Of a DNA stretch of 64,000 nt, positions 48,388-59,120 are shown one piece after another. The stretch is taken from contig NZ_MVFY01000005.1 of assembly GCF_002042885.1 (NCBI RefSeq), positions 186,001 through 250,000 on the forward strand, read 5' to 3'. The stretch's first letter is position 1. Every line of letters begins with the position of its first letter. The position numbers and the translations under genes are program-made. Source of the DNA: Citrobacter portucalensis. Lineage in GTDB: Bacteria > Pseudomonadota > Gammaproteobacteria > Enterobacterales > Enterobacteriaceae. The notes under the pieces are model-generated. The model was not told the origin of the DNA. It saw only the letters and a list, made by a program, of their open reading frames with translations, and did no database searches.

Positions 48388-48930
48388 TTAGAAGCTGGCG
48401 TTAACCCCAACGTACGGGCCATCAGCAATCGCGTTATCACGGTTGCCGTCTTTGCCTGCCAGGTTCAGGTAACGATAACCGGCTTCGATGCTCAGCGGAC
48501 GCATAATGGTCAGACGCGCACCGGCATTCGCTTCTTCATAGCTGTCGATACCGCTGGAAAGTGAATCAGGAGAGTAATAATACTCACCAAACAGACGGAA
48601 GCTATCGCCAATTGGCCATTGTAAACCACCACCGACAGCAGCAGCATAGCCTTCATCGCCATCGTTTGGATTAGTATAAACACCTTTACCACCAACGGTC
48701 GCCATCAGCGGCCCCAGTGGGATATTCAAACCTAAACCCAGCCCGGCAACATCACCGTCGTCATCGTTATGCATCCAGTTACCGCTGACGGCCAGACCAG
48801 TACTCTCAGTGCCCATACCGAATCCCAGGTTGGTGTAGTCTTCGCCAGCCTGGCCGCTGATGCTAATCGCGCTCGCCGACGCGGAAACAAACAGCATTCC
48901 GGCAAAACCCAACATTAAACTTTTTTTCAT
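48388..48930 (-). CDS. yfaZ: YfaZ family outer membrane protein
   Basis: 180-residue predicted outer-membrane protein. It has a signal peptide (SASASA), alternating hydrophobic segments expected for a small beta-barrel, and a final aromatic residue (VNASF). Length matches E. coli YfaZ. The glycine- and aspartate-rich middle part would form surface loops. Its function is not known to me. It is divergent from nudI across 317 bp. Confidence 0.9.
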   Translation of the reverse strand: MKKSLMLGFAGMLFVSASASAISISGQAGEDYTNLGFGMGTESTGLAVSGNWMHNDDDGDVAGLGLGLNIPLGPLMATVGGKGVYTNPNDGDEGYAAAVGGGLQWPIGDSFRLFGEYYYSPDSLSSGIDSYEEANAGARLTIMRPLSIEAGYRYLNLAGKDGNRDNAIADGPYVGVNASF

Positions 48931-49247
48931 TTTCTATCCTTTCCAGCAAGAATCAAAACATAGCCCCAAAACCGATGAATTGTACTGTCAGATGGCGAGG
49001 AATCAATGAGCTAAAAAAGCGATGCAATGACATATTGTAACTAAATACTACTCACAAGATTTATTTAAGGTTAAATTCTTGTGCCAATTACACAGTCGGA
49101 CGTCCCAGAACGTCATTTTCAACAAACATCCTGTTTTCCCTGCCAAAGCGCTCTTGATCACCGATGAAACATTTTTTCTGCCGCCAGCAAAAGGTAAGAT
49201 GCGTGCATGACGGAATTTTCTCTACCTCCCCAACAAGGACTCGACTG
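48931..49247. other. Divergent region between yfaZ and nudI
   Basis: No gene is supported. An in-frame extension of nudI upstream to 49164 exists but begins outside the conserved protein. The yfaZ leader is AT-rich (49000-49080). AAGGACT ahead of nudI (about 49236-49242) serves as its ribosome binding site. I see no recognisable operator. Confidence 0.5.
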
Positions 49248-49673
49248 ATGCGCCAAAGAACGATTGTTTGCCCATTAATTCAAAACGATGGCTGTTATTT
49301 ACTCTGCAAAATGGCTGATGACCGCGGTGTGTTTCCCGGTCAGTGGGCGCTTTCTGGCGGCGGTGTTGAACCGGGTGAACGTATTGAAGAAGCTCTGCGC
49401 CGTGAAGTGAGGGAAGAGCTGGGCGAACAACTGGTGTTATCAGAGATTACCCCCTGGACCTTCAGTGATGATATTCGCACTAAAACCTATGCTGATGGCA
49501 GTCAGGAAGAGATTTACATGATTTATCTTATCTTCGATTGTGTCGCGGCGAATCGTGAAGTGAAGATTAACGAAGAGTTCCAGGCATTCGCCTGGGTTAA
49601 ACCGGAAGATCTCAGTGCCTACGATTTAAATATCGCCACACGTAAGACGTTGACCTTGAAGGGGTTACTTTAA
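49248..49673 (+). CDS. nudI: Nucleoside triphosphatase NudI
   Basis: Nudix hydrolase, 141 residues, which in E. coli hydrolyses nucleoside triphosphates with preference for pyrimidine deoxynucleotides (dUTP, dTTP, dCTP). The Nudix box [20 protein letters not shown] with EELGE (about residues 38-61) is complete, including the catalytic glutamates. The frame runs 28 codons further upstream, but ATG 49248 gives the conserved MRQRTIVCP start with AAGGACT before it. Confidence 0.95.
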   Translation: MRQRTIVCPLIQNDGCYLLCKMADDRGVFPGQWALSGGGVEPGERIEEALRREVREELGEQLVLSEITPWTFSDDIRTKTYADGSQEEIYMIYLIFDCVAANREVKINEEFQAFAWVKPEDLSAYDLNIATRKTLTLKGLL

Positions 49674-49837
49674 GTTATCATTTTAATAACGACATATATA
49701 TTCCCCTCTTAATAGCGGCATTGCACTCATCAACTTATAGCAAACAGCAATGTCGCAAAAACCTAAAAAAACACTTAATTTCATTAAGATAAACAAAAAA
49801 ACACCTCTATTTAGCTATCGTTCCCAAACCTTAAACT

Positions 49838-49877
49838 CTTAAGGATAAATTAACCTTCAGTCATTAACCTTTATAGC
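49838..49877 (+). promoter_or_regulatory. PmrA-type promoter of the arn operon
   Basis: CTTAAG-N5-ATTAAC (49838-49854) fits the PmrA/BasR box, two YTTAAK half-sites 11 bp apart. The second half-site sits where a -35 element belongs: after exactly 17 bp comes TATAGC (49872-49877) as -10. Transcription would start near 49884, 70-75 nt before arnB. CCTTAA-N4-TTAAGG (49829-49844) overlaps the box as an inverted repeat. Confidence 0.65.
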
Positions 49878-49957
49878 CTGATGAAATAATTAACGACGCC
49901 CCTGTTTATCACTAAAAATAAAACTTCGGTGGCGTTAAATGGCTTGAAGGAATAATG

Positions 49958-51097
49958 ATGTCTGACTTTTTGCCTTTCTCTCGCCCGGCCATGGGCGCTG
50001 AAGAACTTGCCGCAGTGAAGGCGGTTCTGGACTCTGGATGGATAACCACCGGCCCGAAAAATCAACAGTTGGAAGAGGCTTTTTGCCAGCTCACGGGGAA
50101 TAAGCATGCCATCGCCGTTTGCTCCGCCACTGCAGGAATGCACATTACGCTGATGGCGCTGGGCATTGGTGCAGGCGACGAGGTCATAACGCCGTCGATG
50201 ACGTGGGTTTCGACCCTCAACATGATTGTGCTGCTGGGTGCATCGCCCGTCATGATCGACGTCGACCGCGATACGCTTATGGTGACACCTGAGCAAATTG
50301 AAGCCGCTATCACCCCACGAACCAAAGCCATTGTTCCAGTACATTATGCTGGCGCCCCCGCCGACCTCGACGCAATTTATGCCATTGGCGAGCGTTATGG
50401 AATCCCGGTAATAGAAGACGCAGCCCATGCCGTAGGGACATTGTATAAGGGCCGTCATGTCGGTGCTCGCGGCACGGCAATCTTCTCGTTTCACGCTATT
50501 AAAAATATCACCTGTGCGGAAGGTGGACTGATCGTTACCGACGACAGCCAGCTCGCTCAGCGGCTTCGCAGCCTGAAGTTTCACGGTCTGGGCGTTGATG
50601 CTTTTGATCGACAAACCTACGGCCGGGCACCACAAGCCGAAGTGCTTGCACCTGGATACAAATACAACCTGACGGATATTAACGCCGCTATTGCGCTGGT
50701 ACAGCTCAATAAGCTGGAGCAACTGAACTCACGCCGAGCGCAAATTGCCCAGCACTATCAAAAAGCGCTGGCCGATACGCCATTCCAGCCGCTGAGCCTA
50801 CCGCAGTGGTCGCACGTTCATGCCTGGCACTTATTCATCATTCGTGTTGATGAAACGCGCTGCGGGTTGAGCAGAGATGCCCTGATGGAAACGCTGAAGA
50901 CCAAAGATATCGGCACCGGCCTGCATTTTCGTGCAGCCCATACGCAAAAATATTATCGCGAACGCTTCACTACCCTTTCGCTCCCAAATACAGAATGGAA
51001 TAGCGCACGCATCTGTTCGCTGCCGTTATTCCCCGACATGACCGACGCTGACACTCAGCGGGTCATTACGGCGCTTCGCGAGATAGCAGGACAATGA
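49958..51097 (+). CDS. arnB: UDP-L-Ara4O C-4'' transaminase ArnB
   Basis: PLP-dependent aminotransferase, 379 residues, converting UDP-4-keto-arabinose to UDP-L-Ara4N with glutamate as donor. The PLP lysine is in [14 protein letters not shown] (about residues 181-194). Two ATG codons stand side by side (49955 and 49958); AAGGA has the better 6-nt spacing to the second, and [10 protein letters not shown] matches E. coli. First gene of arnBCADTEF, behind the PmrA-type promoter. Confidence 0.97.
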   Translation: MSDFLPFSRPAMGAEELAAVKAVLDSGWITTGPKNQQLEEAFCQLTGNKHAIAVCSATAGMHITLMALGIGAGDEVITPSMTWVSTLNMIVLLGASPVMIDVDRDTLMVTPEQIEAAITPRTKAIVPVHYAGAPADLDAIYAIGERYGIPVIEDAAHAVGTLYKGRHVGARGTAIFSFHAIKNITCAEGGLIVTDDSQLAQRLRSLKFHGLGVDAFDRQTYGRAPQAEVLAPGYKYNLTDINAAIALVQLNKLEQLNSRRAQIAQHYQKALADTPFQPLSLPQWSHVHAWHLFIIRVDETRCGLSRDALMETLKTKDIGTGLHFRAAHTQKYYRERFTTLSLPNTEWNSARICSLPLFPDMTDADTQRVITALREIAGQ

Positions 51098-51099
51098 GC

Positions 51100-52083
51100 A
51101 TGTTTGAAGCCACACCGATTAAAAAAGTCTCGGTTGTTATTCCCGTTTTTAATGAACAGGAAAGCCTGCCAGAGTTAATCAGACGCACCAGCGAGGCCTG
51201 CGAGAAATTGGGCAAAGACTATGAAATTCTGCTAATCGACGACGGCAGCAGCGACCGTTCCGCTCAGTTGATGATGGACGCCTCTCAGGCACCGAACAGC
51301 CATATTGTCTCTATTTTACTGAATCGTAATTACGGACAGCACTCGGCGATTATGGCCGGTTTCAGCCATGTCACCGGAGACTTGATCATCACGCTGGATG
51401 CTGATTTGCAAAACCCGCCGGAGGAGATCCCACGGTTGGTCGCCACTGCAGATGAGGGTTTCGATGTGGTAGGCACGGTACGCCAGAACCGTCAGGATAG
51501 CGTATTTCGTAAGACCGCCTCACGAATGATCAACCATCTGATCCAACGAACCACCGGTAAAGCAATGGGCGACTACGGCTGCATGCTACGCGCCTATCGC
51601 CGTCACATCGTCGATGCCATGCTGCATTGCCAGGAGCGCAGCACCTTTATCCCTATTCTGGCCAACATTTTTGCCCGTCGCGCCACGGAGATCCCGGTAC
51701 ATCATGCAGAGCGTGAATTTGGTGACTCCAAATACAGCTTCATGCGTCTGATCAACCTGATGTATGACCTGGTGACTTGCCTTACCACAACACCGCTTCG
51801 CATGTTGAGCCTGCTGGGCAGCGTGATCGCTGCCACGGGCTTTACCTTATCAGTCCTGCTTGTTGTTCTGCGCCTGACGCTCGGCCCACAGTGGGCAGCA
51901 GAAGGGGTATTCATGCTGTTTGCCGTCCTGTTTACCTTTATCGGCGCACAGTTTATTGGCATGGGTTTACTCGGCGAATATATCGGTCGCATCTATAACG
52001 ATGTCCGCGCCCGCCCCCGCTATTTTGTTCAACACGTTATCCGCCCACAAACTACGCAGTCAACCGAGGAAAACCGCGCATGA
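51100..52083 (+). CDS. arnC: Undecaprenyl-phosphate 4-deoxy-4-formamido-L-arabinose transferase ArnC
   Basis: Inner-membrane glycosyltransferase (GT2), 327 residues, moving formyl-Ara4N from UDP to undecaprenyl phosphate. The GT-A fold has [14 protein letters not shown] at the N-terminus and the [12 protein letters not shown] metal site; two membrane helices lie near residues 235-300. ATG 51100 has AGGA at 8 nt and starts MFEATP like E. coli. ATG 51094, overlapping the arnB stop as ATGA, is an alternative two codons longer. Confidence 0.96.
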   Translation: MFEATPIKKVSVVIPVFNEQESLPELIRRTSEACEKLGKDYEILLIDDGSSDRSAQLMMDASQAPNSHIVSILLNRNYGQHSAIMAGFSHVTGDLIITLDADLQNPPEEIPRLVATADEGFDVVGTVRQNRQDSVFRKTASRMINHLIQRTTGKAMGDYGCMLRAYRRHIVDAMLHCQERSTFIPILANIFARRATEIPVHHAEREFGDSKYSFMRLINLMYDLVTCLTTTPLRMLSLLGSVIAATGFTLSVLLVVLRLTLGPQWAAEGVFMLFAVLFTFIGAQFIGMGLLGEYIGRIYNDVRARPRYFVQHVIRPQTTQSTEENRA

Positions 52084-54062
52084 AAGCCGTCGTATTTGCC
52101 TATCACGATATGGGATGTCAGGGTGTCCAGGCCTTGATGGATGCAGGTTATGAAATCGCTGCCATTTTTACGCACACCGACAACCCGGGTGAAAAAGCGT
52201 TTTTTGGATCTGTTTCCCGCCTCGCGGCCAGCGCCGGTATTCCGGTTTACGCCCCAGACGAGGTTAATCATCCCCTGTGGATTGAGCGCATTAGCCAACT
52301 GGCACCCGATGTTATCTTCTCGTTCTACTATCGCCATTTACTGAGTGATGAGATCCTCAGTCTTGCCCCTAAGGGTGCATTTAATCTGCACGGCTCGCTG
52401 CTGCCGAAATACCGTGGTCGCGCACCGCTGAACTGGGTATTGGTCAATGGTGAAACCGAAACCGGCGTCACGCTTCACCGCATGGTTAAACGCGCGGATG
52501 CTGGTGCCATAGTTGCCCAGCAGCGTGTCGCTATTTCACCGGATGATGTGGCGTTAACGCTGCACCATAAGCTGTGCCAGGCTGCGCGTCACCTGCTGGA
52601 AGAGGCGCTGCCCGCGATTAAAACGGGAGATTATGCAGAACTCCCCCAACAGGAAGCAGAGGCGACCTGTTTTGGTCGCCGCACACCGGAAGATAGCTTC
52701 CTCGACTGGAACAAGCCTACTGCGGAATTACATAACCAGGTCCGTGCCGTCAGCGATCCATGGCCGGGTGCATTTAGCTATGTCGGCACGCAAAAGTTCA
52801 CCGTCTGGTCATCGCGCGTTTGCACAAACGACATTGCGGCCCAGCCGGGTACCGTCATCTCCGTGTCTCCTTTACTTATCGCCTGTGCCGATGGCGCACT
52901 GGAGATTATTACCGGACAAGCTGGCGATGGTATTGCAATGCAGGGTTCACAACTGGCGCAAGTTCTGGGTCTGGTGCCAGGTTCTCGCCTGAACAGCCAG
53001 TCAGTGACCACCAGCAAACGCCGTACTCGCGTACTGATCCTCGGCGTTAACGGCTTCATTGGTAACCATCTGACCGAGCGCCTGCTGCAAGAAGATAATT
53101 ACGAAGTGTATGGACTCGATATTGGCAGCGACGCCATTGGGCGTTTCCTGCAACATCCGCGATTCCATTTTGTCGAAGGTGATATCAGCATTCACTCCGA
53201 ATGGATTGAATATCATGTGAAAAAATGCGACGTTGTGCTGCCTCTGGTGGCGATCGCAACGCCTATCGAATATACCCGCAACCCGCTGCGCGTATTTGAG
53301 CTCGATTTTGAAGAGAACCTGAAAATCATTCGTTACTGCGTGAAATACCGCAAGCGCATCATTTTCCCGTCAACCTCCGAAGTCTACGGCATGTGTACCG
53401 ACAAAGTCTTTGATGAAGACAGTTCGAATCTGATCGTCGGTCCGGTCAATAAACCACGCTGGATCTACTCCGTATCCAAGCAGTTGCTGGACCGTGTTAT
53501 CTGGGCATACGGCGAAAAAGAGGGATTGCGCTTCACCCTGTTCCGCCCGTTTAACTGGATGGGACCGCGTCTGGACAGCCTTAACGCCGCGCGTATCGGC
53601 AGCTCACGCGCCATTACACAGCTGATCCTCAACCTCGTGGAAGGTTCACCGATCAAGCTGATTGAAGGCGGTAAGCAAAAACGCTGCTTTACCGACATTC
53701 GCGATGGTATCGAAGCCCTGTACCGCATCATTGAAAACGAAGGCGGCCGCTGTGACGGTGAGATTATCAACATCGGTAATCCGCAGAACGAAGCAAGTAT
53801 TCAGGAACTGGCAGAAATGCTGCTTTCCTGCTTTGAAAAACATCCGTTGCGTAACCACTTCCCGCCGTTTGCCGGTTTCCGTGACGTCGAAAGCAGCAGC
53901 TACTACGGTAAAGGTTATCAAGACGTTGAGCATCGTAAGCCTAACATTCGCAATGCAAAACGCTGCCTGAACTGGGAACCGACCATTGAGATGCAGGAAA
54001 CGGTAGAAGAGACGCTGGACTTCTTCTTACGCAGTGTGGATATCACGGAACACACATCATGA
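52080..54062 (+). CDS. arnA: Bifunctional UDP-glucuronate decarboxylase / UDP-Ara4N formyltransferase ArnA
   Basis: 660 residues, two enzymes in one chain. The N-terminal half (about 1-304) formylates UDP-L-Ara4N using N10-formyl-tetrahydrofolate and contains [19 protein letters not shown] with the catalytic histidine. The C-terminal half (about 315-660) is an SDR-type dehydrogenase that oxidatively decarboxylates UDP-glucuronate, with the NAD motif [10 protein letters not shown] and the STSEVYG / YSVSKQ catalytic region. It overlaps arnC and arnD by 4 nt each. Confidence 0.98.
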   Translation: MKAVVFAYHDMGCQGVQALMDAGYEIAAIFTHTDNPGEKAFFGSVSRLAASAGIPVYAPDEVNHPLWIERISQLAPDVIFSFYYRHLLSDEILSLAPKGAFNLHGSLLPKYRGRAPLNWVLVNGETETGVTLHRMVKRADAGAIVAQQRVAISPDDVALTLHHKLCQAARHLLEEALPAIKTGDYAELPQQEAEATCFGRRTPEDSFLDWNKPTAELHNQVRAVSDPWPGAFSYVGTQKFTVWSSRVCTNDIAAQPGTVISVSPLLIACADGALEIITGQAGDGIAMQGSQLAQVLGLVPGSRLNSQSVTTSKRRTRVLILGVNGFIGNHLTERLLQEDNYEVYGLDIGSDAIGRFLQHPRFHFVEGDISIHSEWIEYHVKKCDVVLPLVAIATPIEYTRNPLRVFELDFEENLKIIRYCVKYRKRIIFPSTSEVYGMCTDKVFDEDSSNLIVGPVNKPRWIYSVSKQLLDRVIWAYGEKEGLRFTLFRPFNWMGPRLDSLNAARIGSSRAITQLILNLVEGSPIKLIEGGKQKRCFTDIRDGIEALYRIIENEGGRCDGEIINIGNPQNEASIQELAEMLLSCFEKHPLRNHFPPFAGFRDVESSSYYGKGYQDVEHRKPNIRNAKRCLNWEPTIEMQETVEETLDFFLRSVDITEHTS

Positions 54063-54961
54063 CCAAAGTAGGCTTGCGCATTGATGTCGATACATTCAGG
54101 GGGACGCGCGAAGGCGTGCCCCGCCTGCTGGAGACATTAAACCGACATAACGTTCGGGCAAGTTTTTTCTTTAGCGTTGGGCCTGACAACATGGGACGCC
54201 ATCTCTGGCGTCTTGTGAAGCCGCAATTTCTGTGGAAAATGCTGCGTTCAAACGCAGCATCGCTCTACGGATGGGATATTTTATTGGCGGGAACCGCATG
54301 GCCGGGAAAAGAGATCGGCCAGGCCAACGCAGCAATCATTGCACAAACCGCCCAGATTCATGAAACCGGTTTGCATGCCTGGGATCATCACGCCTGGCAG
54401 GCGCGAAGCGGAAACTGGAATGACAAACAGCTGATTGATGATATTTCACAAGGTATCACCACACTTGAAGCCATCATCGGTCAGCCAGTCACCTGCTCTG
54501 CCGTTGCCGGATGGCGTGCCGACAACCGTGTCGTCCATGCCAAAGAAGCATTCCATCTGCGCTATAACAGTGACTGTCGGGGAACGTCGTTATTTCGTCC
54601 GGTGCTGGAATCCGGGAAAACGGGGACGCCACAAATTCCCGTCACCCTACCAACATGGGATGAAGTGGTTGGTCAGGAGGTCCAGGCGGTGGACTTCAAC
54701 TCCTATATTCTCTCCCACATCCAGATGAGCAGAGGAACACCGGTGTACACCATTCATGCGGAAGTTGAAGGCATCGCCTTTCATCAGAACTTTGACGAGC
54801 TGCTTACTCGCGCCGCGGACATGGGGATGACATTCTGCCCGCTTGGCGAGCTGTTACCTGACGACATCAGTACGCTGCCGTTAGGACAGATAGTACGTGG
54901 AAAAATACCCGGCAGAGAGGGATGGCTCGGCTGCCAACAACCGGTGAGTGTGACACCATGA
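54059..54961 (+). CDS. arnD: 4-deoxy-4-formamido-L-arabinose-phosphoundecaprenol deformylase ArnD
   Basis: Polysaccharide-deacetylase-like enzyme, 300 residues, removing the formyl group from the lipid-linked sugar so the reaction sequence becomes irreversible. The NodB-type metal site starts at [12 protein letters not shown] (residues 4-15), with a HAWDHHAWQ histidine motif further on. It is slightly longer than the 296-residue E. coli protein. It overlaps arnA and arnT by 4 nt each (ATGA). Confidence 0.95.
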   Translation: MTKVGLRIDVDTFRGTREGVPRLLETLNRHNVRASFFFSVGPDNMGRHLWRLVKPQFLWKMLRSNAASLYGWDILLAGTAWPGKEIGQANAAIIAQTAQIHETGLHAWDHHAWQARSGNWNDKQLIDDISQGITTLEAIIGQPVTCSAVAGWRADNRVVHAKEAFHLRYNSDCRGTSLFRPVLESGKTGTPQIPVTLPTWDEVVGQEVQAVDFNSYILSHIQMSRGTPVYTIHAEVEGIAFHQNFDELLTRAADMGMTFCPLGELLPDDISTLPLGQIVRGKIPGREGWLGCQQPVSVTP

Positions 54962-56616
54962 AACCTGCTGCCCGCTACACTCTGGCATTTATCGCTTTAA
55001 TCGCACTGTATTTTATTTTACCTATCAACAGCCGTATGCTCTGGCAGCCTGATGAAACGCGCTATGCTGAAATCAGCCGGGAAATGCTCAACTCTGGTGA
55101 CTGGATCGTTCCACACTTTTTAGGGCTGCGTTATTTTGAAAAACCAATTGCCGGATACTGGTTGAACAGCATCGGACAATGGCTGTTTGGCGCAAACAAT
55201 TTTGGTGTCAGAGCGGGGGCTATTTTTGCCACTTTGTTGACCGCATTACTGGTAGCCTGGCATGCCATGCGACTGTGGCATGATAAGCGTACCGCCGTAC
55301 TCTCCTCCGCTATCTTTTTAACGTTTTTTTCGGTTTACAGTATCGGCACCTACGCGGTACTTGATCCCATCATAGCGCTTTGGCTGATGTCGGGCATGTG
55401 CTGTTTTTGGGAAGGCATGCAGGCCACCACCAGAACACGCAAAATCATCGCTTTTTTGTTGCTTGGGCTAACCTGCGGTATGGGTGTAATGACCAAAGGT
55501 TTTCTGGCACTCGCCGTCCCTGTGCTTAGCGTATTACCATGGGTTTTTGCACAAAAGCGTTGGAAAGACCTCATTCTCTACGGTCTGCTGGCGGTGATCG
55601 GCTGCATCGCGATCGTACTACCGTGGGGTATAGCGATTGCACAACGCGAGCCGGATTTCTGGCATTACTTCTTCTGGGTTGAACATATTCAGCGCTTTGC
55701 GCAGGATGATGCCCAGCATAAGGCTCCTATCTGGTACTACATCCCGATATTTGTGGCAGGCACATTACCGTGGCTCGGTCTGCTTCCCGGCGCGCTGCGT
55801 ACGGGCTGGCGTGAGCGGGATGTTCCGCGCAGTGCTCTGTACCTGTTAAGCTGGATTATTATGCCAATTCTGTTTTTCAGCATCGCGAAAGGAAAACTGC
55901 CGACCTATATTCTTTCCTGCTTCGCGCCGCTGGCGATATTAACGGCGCGCTTCGGCCTGCAGGCTGCGGAAAAAGACTCAGCATCCCTGCGCATCAATGG
56001 CTGGATCAACGTGCTATTTGGTGTCGTCGGCATCGTCGCTACGTTTATTGTTTCCACGCTGGGACCATTGAAGACGCCGGTCTGGTCGCATATCGAAACG
56101 TATAAGGTTTTTTGTGCCTGGGGCATCTTTATCATCTGGACGATTTTTGGCTGGTATACGCTAAATAACCGCGAGAAGAACTGGAAATTCGCAGCACTAT
56201 GCCCATTAGGGCTGGCGCTGTTATTTGGCTTCTCCATTCCTGACCGGGTGATGGAATCTAAACAGCCGCAGTTTTTTGTCGAGATGACCAAAGAATCGCT
56301 AGAGCCGAGCCGTTATATTCTCACCGACAGCGTTGGCGTCGCTGCGGGACTGGCCTGGAGCCTGAAGCGCGACGACATCATGATGTACGGACAAACGGGC
56401 GAGTTAAAATACGGCCTCAGCTACCCAGATGCTCAAGGCCGCTTCGTCAGCCGGGAAGGCTTTGCCGACTGGTTAGCACAACATCGTCAACAAGGAAACA
56501 TTACGCTCGTGCTCTCTGTCGGTAAGGATGAAGATATTAATCAGCTTGCCATCCCTCCCGCTGACTACATTGATAATCAGGGGCGTCTGGTCCTGATTCA
56601 GTATCGGCCCAAATGA
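54958..56616 (+). CDS. arnT: Lipid A 4-amino-4-deoxy-L-arabinose transferase ArnT
   Basis: GT83 integral-membrane transferase, 552 residues, which adds L-Ara4N to the phosphates of lipid A on the periplasmic face and so lowers binding of polymyxin. About 12-13 membrane segments fill the first 410 residues, with the catalytic [12 protein letters not shown] motif in the first periplasmic loop (about residues 30-41), followed by a C-terminal periplasmic domain. The start at 54958 overlaps the arnD stop; an earlier in-frame ATG at 54922 lies inside arnD and is unlikely. Confidence 0.96.
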   Translation: MKPAARYTLAFIALIALYFILPINSRMLWQPDETRYAEISREMLNSGDWIVPHFLGLRYFEKPIAGYWLNSIGQWLFGANNFGVRAGAIFATLLTALLVAWHAMRLWHDKRTAVLSSAIFLTFFSVYSIGTYAVLDPIIALWLMSGMCCFWEGMQATTRTRKIIAFLLLGLTCGMGVMTKGFLALAVPVLSVLPWVFAQKRWKDLILYGLLAVIGCIAIVLPWGIAIAQREPDFWHYFFWVEHIQRFAQDDAQHKAPIWYYIPIFVAGTLPWLGLLPGALRTGWRERDVPRSALYLLSWIIMPILFFSIAKGKLPTYILSCFAPLAILTARFGLQAAEKDSASLRINGWINVLFGVVGIVATFIVSTLGPLKTPVWSHIETYKVFCAWGIFIIWTIFGWYTLNNREKNWKFAALCPLGLALLFGFSIPDRVMESKQPQFFVEMTKESLEPSRYILTDSVGVAAGLAWSLKRDDIMMYGQTGELKYGLSYPDAQGRFVSREGFADWLAQHRQQGNITLVLSVGKDEDINQLAIPPADYIDNQGRLVLIQYRPK

Positions 56617-56948
56617 TCTGGATAGCCTTAGTCCTCGCCAGCCTGCTCAGCGTCTGCGGCCAGCTATGCCAGAAGCAGGCGACCCGACCGGTGTCTGTTC
56701 GTGCGCGAAAACGCTACATTACGCAATGGATTGGGCTTGCTCTGGCAAGCCTCGGTCTGGCCATGCTGCTATGGCTGGCGGTTTTACAAAACATTCCTGT
56801 CGGTATTGCCTATCCCATGCTGAGCCTTAACTTTGTCTGGGTTACTCTCGCCGCATGGAAAATCTGGCGCGAACCCGTCACCACACGCCACTGGCTGGGC
56901 GTTGGGCTAATCATTACCGGCATATTTATTCTTGGGAGCGCAGTGTAA
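56613..56948 (+). CDS. arnE: Undecaprenyl-phosphate-Ara4N flippase subunit ArnE
   Basis: Small membrane protein, 111 residues with about four helices, of the DMT/EmrE-like superfamily. With ArnF it moves the lipid-linked sugar across the inner membrane to ArnT. The pattern of a short first helix ([16 protein letters not shown]) and a helix with [16 protein letters not shown] is typical of the family. It overlaps arnT by 4 nt and arnF by 1 nt. Confidence 0.94.
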   Translation: MIWIALVLASLLSVCGQLCQKQATRPVSVRARKRYITQWIGLALASLGLAMLLWLAVLQNIPVGIAYPMLSLNFVWVTLAAWKIWREPVTTRHWLGVGLIITGIFILGSAV

Positions 56949-57334
56949 TGGGCATATTTTGGGGATTATGTAGCGTTATTATCACCTCTGCTGCCCAGTT
57001 GAGCCTTGGCTTTGCGATGGATAATCTGCCGCCAATGCTGCAGCCGCTGGCGTTCATCTCTGCCGTATTCTCTGTCAGTATCGGAGCGTTTGCTTTATAT
57101 GCCGGATTGACAGGGTATTTACTGTCAGTGATTTGTTGGCATAAAGCCCTACACCAACTCGCGCTGAGCAAAGCCTATGCCCTACTCAGCCTGAGCTATG
57201 TGCTGGTGTGGGTTGCCTCAATGATCCTGCCCGGCTGGCAGGGAACATTTTCAGTGAAAGCGCTGGCAGGGGTACTGTGCATCATGGCAGGGCTAATGAC
57301 GATTTTTCTGCCTTCACGCAAACACCAGCCCTGA
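56948..57334 (+). CDS. arnF: Undecaprenyl-phosphate-Ara4N flippase subunit ArnF
   Basis: Partner of ArnE, 128 residues, four membrane helices, same superfamily. It starts [14 protein letters not shown] at TAATG, overlapping arnE by 1 nt; an upstream in-frame ATG at 56855 lies within arnE and is not used. It is the last gene of the arn operon. Its stop lies 2 bp from the stop of the convergent pmrD, so no room is left for a separate terminator. Confidence 0.94.
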   Translation: MGIFWGLCSVIITSAAQLSLGFAMDNLPPMLQPLAFISAVFSVSIGAFALYAGLTGYLLSVICWHKALHQLALSKAYALLSLSYVLVWVASMILPGWQGTFSVKALAGVLCIMAGLMTIFLPSRKHQP

Positions 57335-57336
57335 GA

Positions 57337-57600
57337 TTACTTATCTTCAGACAGTCGTAACAGACGTTCCCATTCATCACAGATGTACTGTCTGGCATCA
57401 ATTACCTTAATGACACGGGATTTATCGCGGTTAATACAATACTGTGCATCCTTCAGCGGTGAAAGGAGATCGCCGGGCTTAATCCGCTCAGATGATTGCG
57501 CCTGGGCAAGCATCTTGAGCGAACCACCGCTATCGCAAAGTACGATATAGAGCCTCCCTGCTTTTTTGTGACAGCAGGTCTTCTTCACATGCCATTCCAT
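57337..57600 (-). CDS. pmrD: Signal-transduction connector protein PmrD
   Basis: Small cytoplasmic protein, 87 residues, that binds phospho-PmrA and protects it from dephosphorylation, linking PhoPQ signals to PmrA targets such as the adjacent arn operon. It starts MEWHVKKTCC and contains GDLLSPLKDAQYCINR, the most conserved stretch. The frame is open nine codons further up (57627) but ATG 57598-57600 has AGGTG upstream and gives the family start. PmrD is variable between enterobacteria, so whether it connects PhoP and PmrA here cannot be read from sequence. A TGTTTA sequence (minus strand, 57649-57654) resembles half a PhoP box. Confidence 0.9.
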   Translation of the reverse strand: MEWHVKKTCCHKKAGRLYIVLCDSGGSLKMLAQAQSSERIKPGDLLSPLKDAQYCINRDKSRVIKVIDARQYICDEWERLLRLSEDK

Positions 57601-57603
57601 AGC

Positions 57604-57633
57604 GCACCTATTGTTAATAAATTTCACAATAGG
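57604..57633 (-). promoter_or_regulatory. Hairpin over the pmrD ribosome binding site
   Basis: In the pmrD leader CCTATTGT (57626-57633) and ACAATAGG (57607-57614) form a perfect 8-bp stem with an 11-nt AU-rich loop. The 3' arm contains the AGG of the Shine-Dalgarno AGGTG, seven to eight bases before the ATG. If it forms, it would hide the ribosome binding site. No known riboswitch is recognised. Confidence 0.5.
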
Positions 57634-57695
57634 TTACACATTAGCTCATAAACAAAAGGACAATAGCTGCGGAATCACAGAAATGAGAAATGTAA

Positions 57696-59120
57696 TTAAT
57701 GTTTTCTTAATGTTAACGATGAAGCGCTTACCCAATCCGACAACGCACGGCGCGAAATTTTAATTCCTCCTGCTTTGAGCTCGGGCGGCAATGTCAGCCA
57801 ACATACCGGTTGTTGAAAGCGGGCCAGCTTATCGTTTACCCACTCAGCCAGATTAGTTTCTCCAGCATTAGCGTCATACTCAATGACCGCCACCGGGCGA
57901 TGGCCAAACTCTTTGTCTTCAATTGGTATAATAAAGGCCTGCAGAACATGCGGATGCGCTGCAATCACGCGTTCCACTTCTTCCGGCTGTATACCTTCCC
58001 CGCCGCTAAAAAACAGATTGTCCATACGACCGATAATGGTTAACTTGCCGTCCTTTAACACCCCACGATCGCGGGTTGCAAACCAGCCTTCCGCGTTCAC
58101 TAAAGGAATAAGCTGTCCGTTACGCCAGTAACCTTGCGCCATGCTGGCAGCCCGTAACCAGACTTCATCATCAACGATTCTGACTTCTCTGCCTACCAGA
58201 GGGGAACCCACATCTGCCAGACCATCCGCCTCTTTCGCACAGACCGTAGAAGCGAATTCCGTTAATCCGTAACCGCACCAACAGCGAATCCCCTGCTCGT
58301 GCGCCTGCTCCGTCAACTCAACAGGAATAGCCGCGCCGCCCAGCAGTACCGCTTTGAGCGTGACCGGCGTGTTGTTGACCAGCAAGCGCCACAGCTGCGT
58401 GGGCACCAGTGAAGCGTGGGTACATCCAGCCAGCATTTGCTCCAGCGGCTGCTTGTCGCGCACGGTCATTCGCGCTCCGGCGAACAACCAGCGCCACAAA
58501 ATACCCTGGCCGGAAACATGAAACAGCGGCAGCGAGAGCAGCCAGTCATCCTCAGCACCAAACGGCATTAATGACAGGACGCCCTGCGCGCTTGCCAGAT
58601 GCGCCTGACAGGTATGAACAGCCGCTTTTGGCAATCCGGTAGAACCTGAAGTTAACGTCATCGTGCTCAAACGTTCAGGCAACCACGCCGCGGCGCGATC
58701 GCCTGGTAACGACCGCATCTGCAACGGGCTGAGTTCCGGAAGTGCGATAGCGGCCTCCAGATCCAGCGCAAAACGTAGCGTTAAGTCCGGGATCAGCGCA
58801 TCAAGCAGCGGCTGAGGCAACTGTGGGTTCACAGGTAAAACCCGCGCCCCACATTGCAGCAGCGCGAGCCAGGCCAGCAAAGCGCGAGGATGATTCCAGG
58901 CGCGAAGCAGAACACCATCGCCCTCTTCCACGCCCTGGGCGGCAAAACCGCAGGCCAGATGATCTACACGTGTGCAAAGATCGCTCCAGCTTAATACCTC
59001 ATCGTTGAGGCGTAAGGCTAGCGCCTTCGCACGAACCTGTTGCCAGTGACGCCACGGCCAGTCACTGAACTGCACCAGGCCCGATAAGCTCACGCTATCG
59101 GGCATTTCCTGCTGGGTCAT
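57696..59120 (-). CDS. menE: O-succinylbenzoate-CoA ligase MenE
   Basis: Adenylate-forming enzyme, 474 residues, activating o-succinylbenzoate with CoA and ATP on the menaquinone pathway. The ANL motif [13 protein letters not shown] (about residues 153-165), the [11 protein letters not shown] motif and the C-terminal [16 protein letters not shown] hinge are present. The start at 59120 overlaps the menC stop (ATGA) and gives about 20 residues more than E. coli MenE, whose start corresponds to FSDWPWRHW. It is last in the menFDHBCE cluster. Confidence 0.95.
   Translation of the reverse strand: MTQQEMPDSVSLSGLVQFSDWPWRHWQQVRAKALALRLNDEVLSWSDLCTRVDHLACGFAAQGVEEGDGVLLRAWNHPRALLAWLALLQCGARVLPVNPQLPQPLLDALIPDLTLRFALDLEAAIALPELSPLQMRSLPGDRAAAWLPERLSTMTLTSGSTGLPKAAVHTCQAHLASAQGVLSLMPFGAEDDWLLSLPLFHVSGQGILWRWLFAGARMTVRDKQPLEQMLAGCTHASLVPTQLWRLLVNNTPVTLKAVLLGGAAIPVELTEQAHEQGIRCWCGYGLTEFASTVCAKEADGLADVGSPLVGREVRIVDDEVWLRAASMAQGYWRNGQLIPLVNAEGWFATRDRGVLKDGKLTIIGRMDNLFFSGGEGIQPEEVERVIAAHPHVLQAFIIPIEDKEFGHRPVAVIEYDANAGETNLAEWVNDKLARFQQPVCWLTLPPELKAGGIKISRRALSDWVSASSLTLRKH

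Noticed and set aside
49774-49788. CTTAAT-N3-CATTAAG as a second PmrA box
   Set aside because: The half-sites are not 11 bp apart and no -10 follows at a suitable distance; the box at 49838-49854 fits much better.
49871-50722. 283-codon minus-strand frame overlapping arnB and its leader
   Set aside because: The complementary strand encodes ArnB with intact active site; the antisense translation has no family features.
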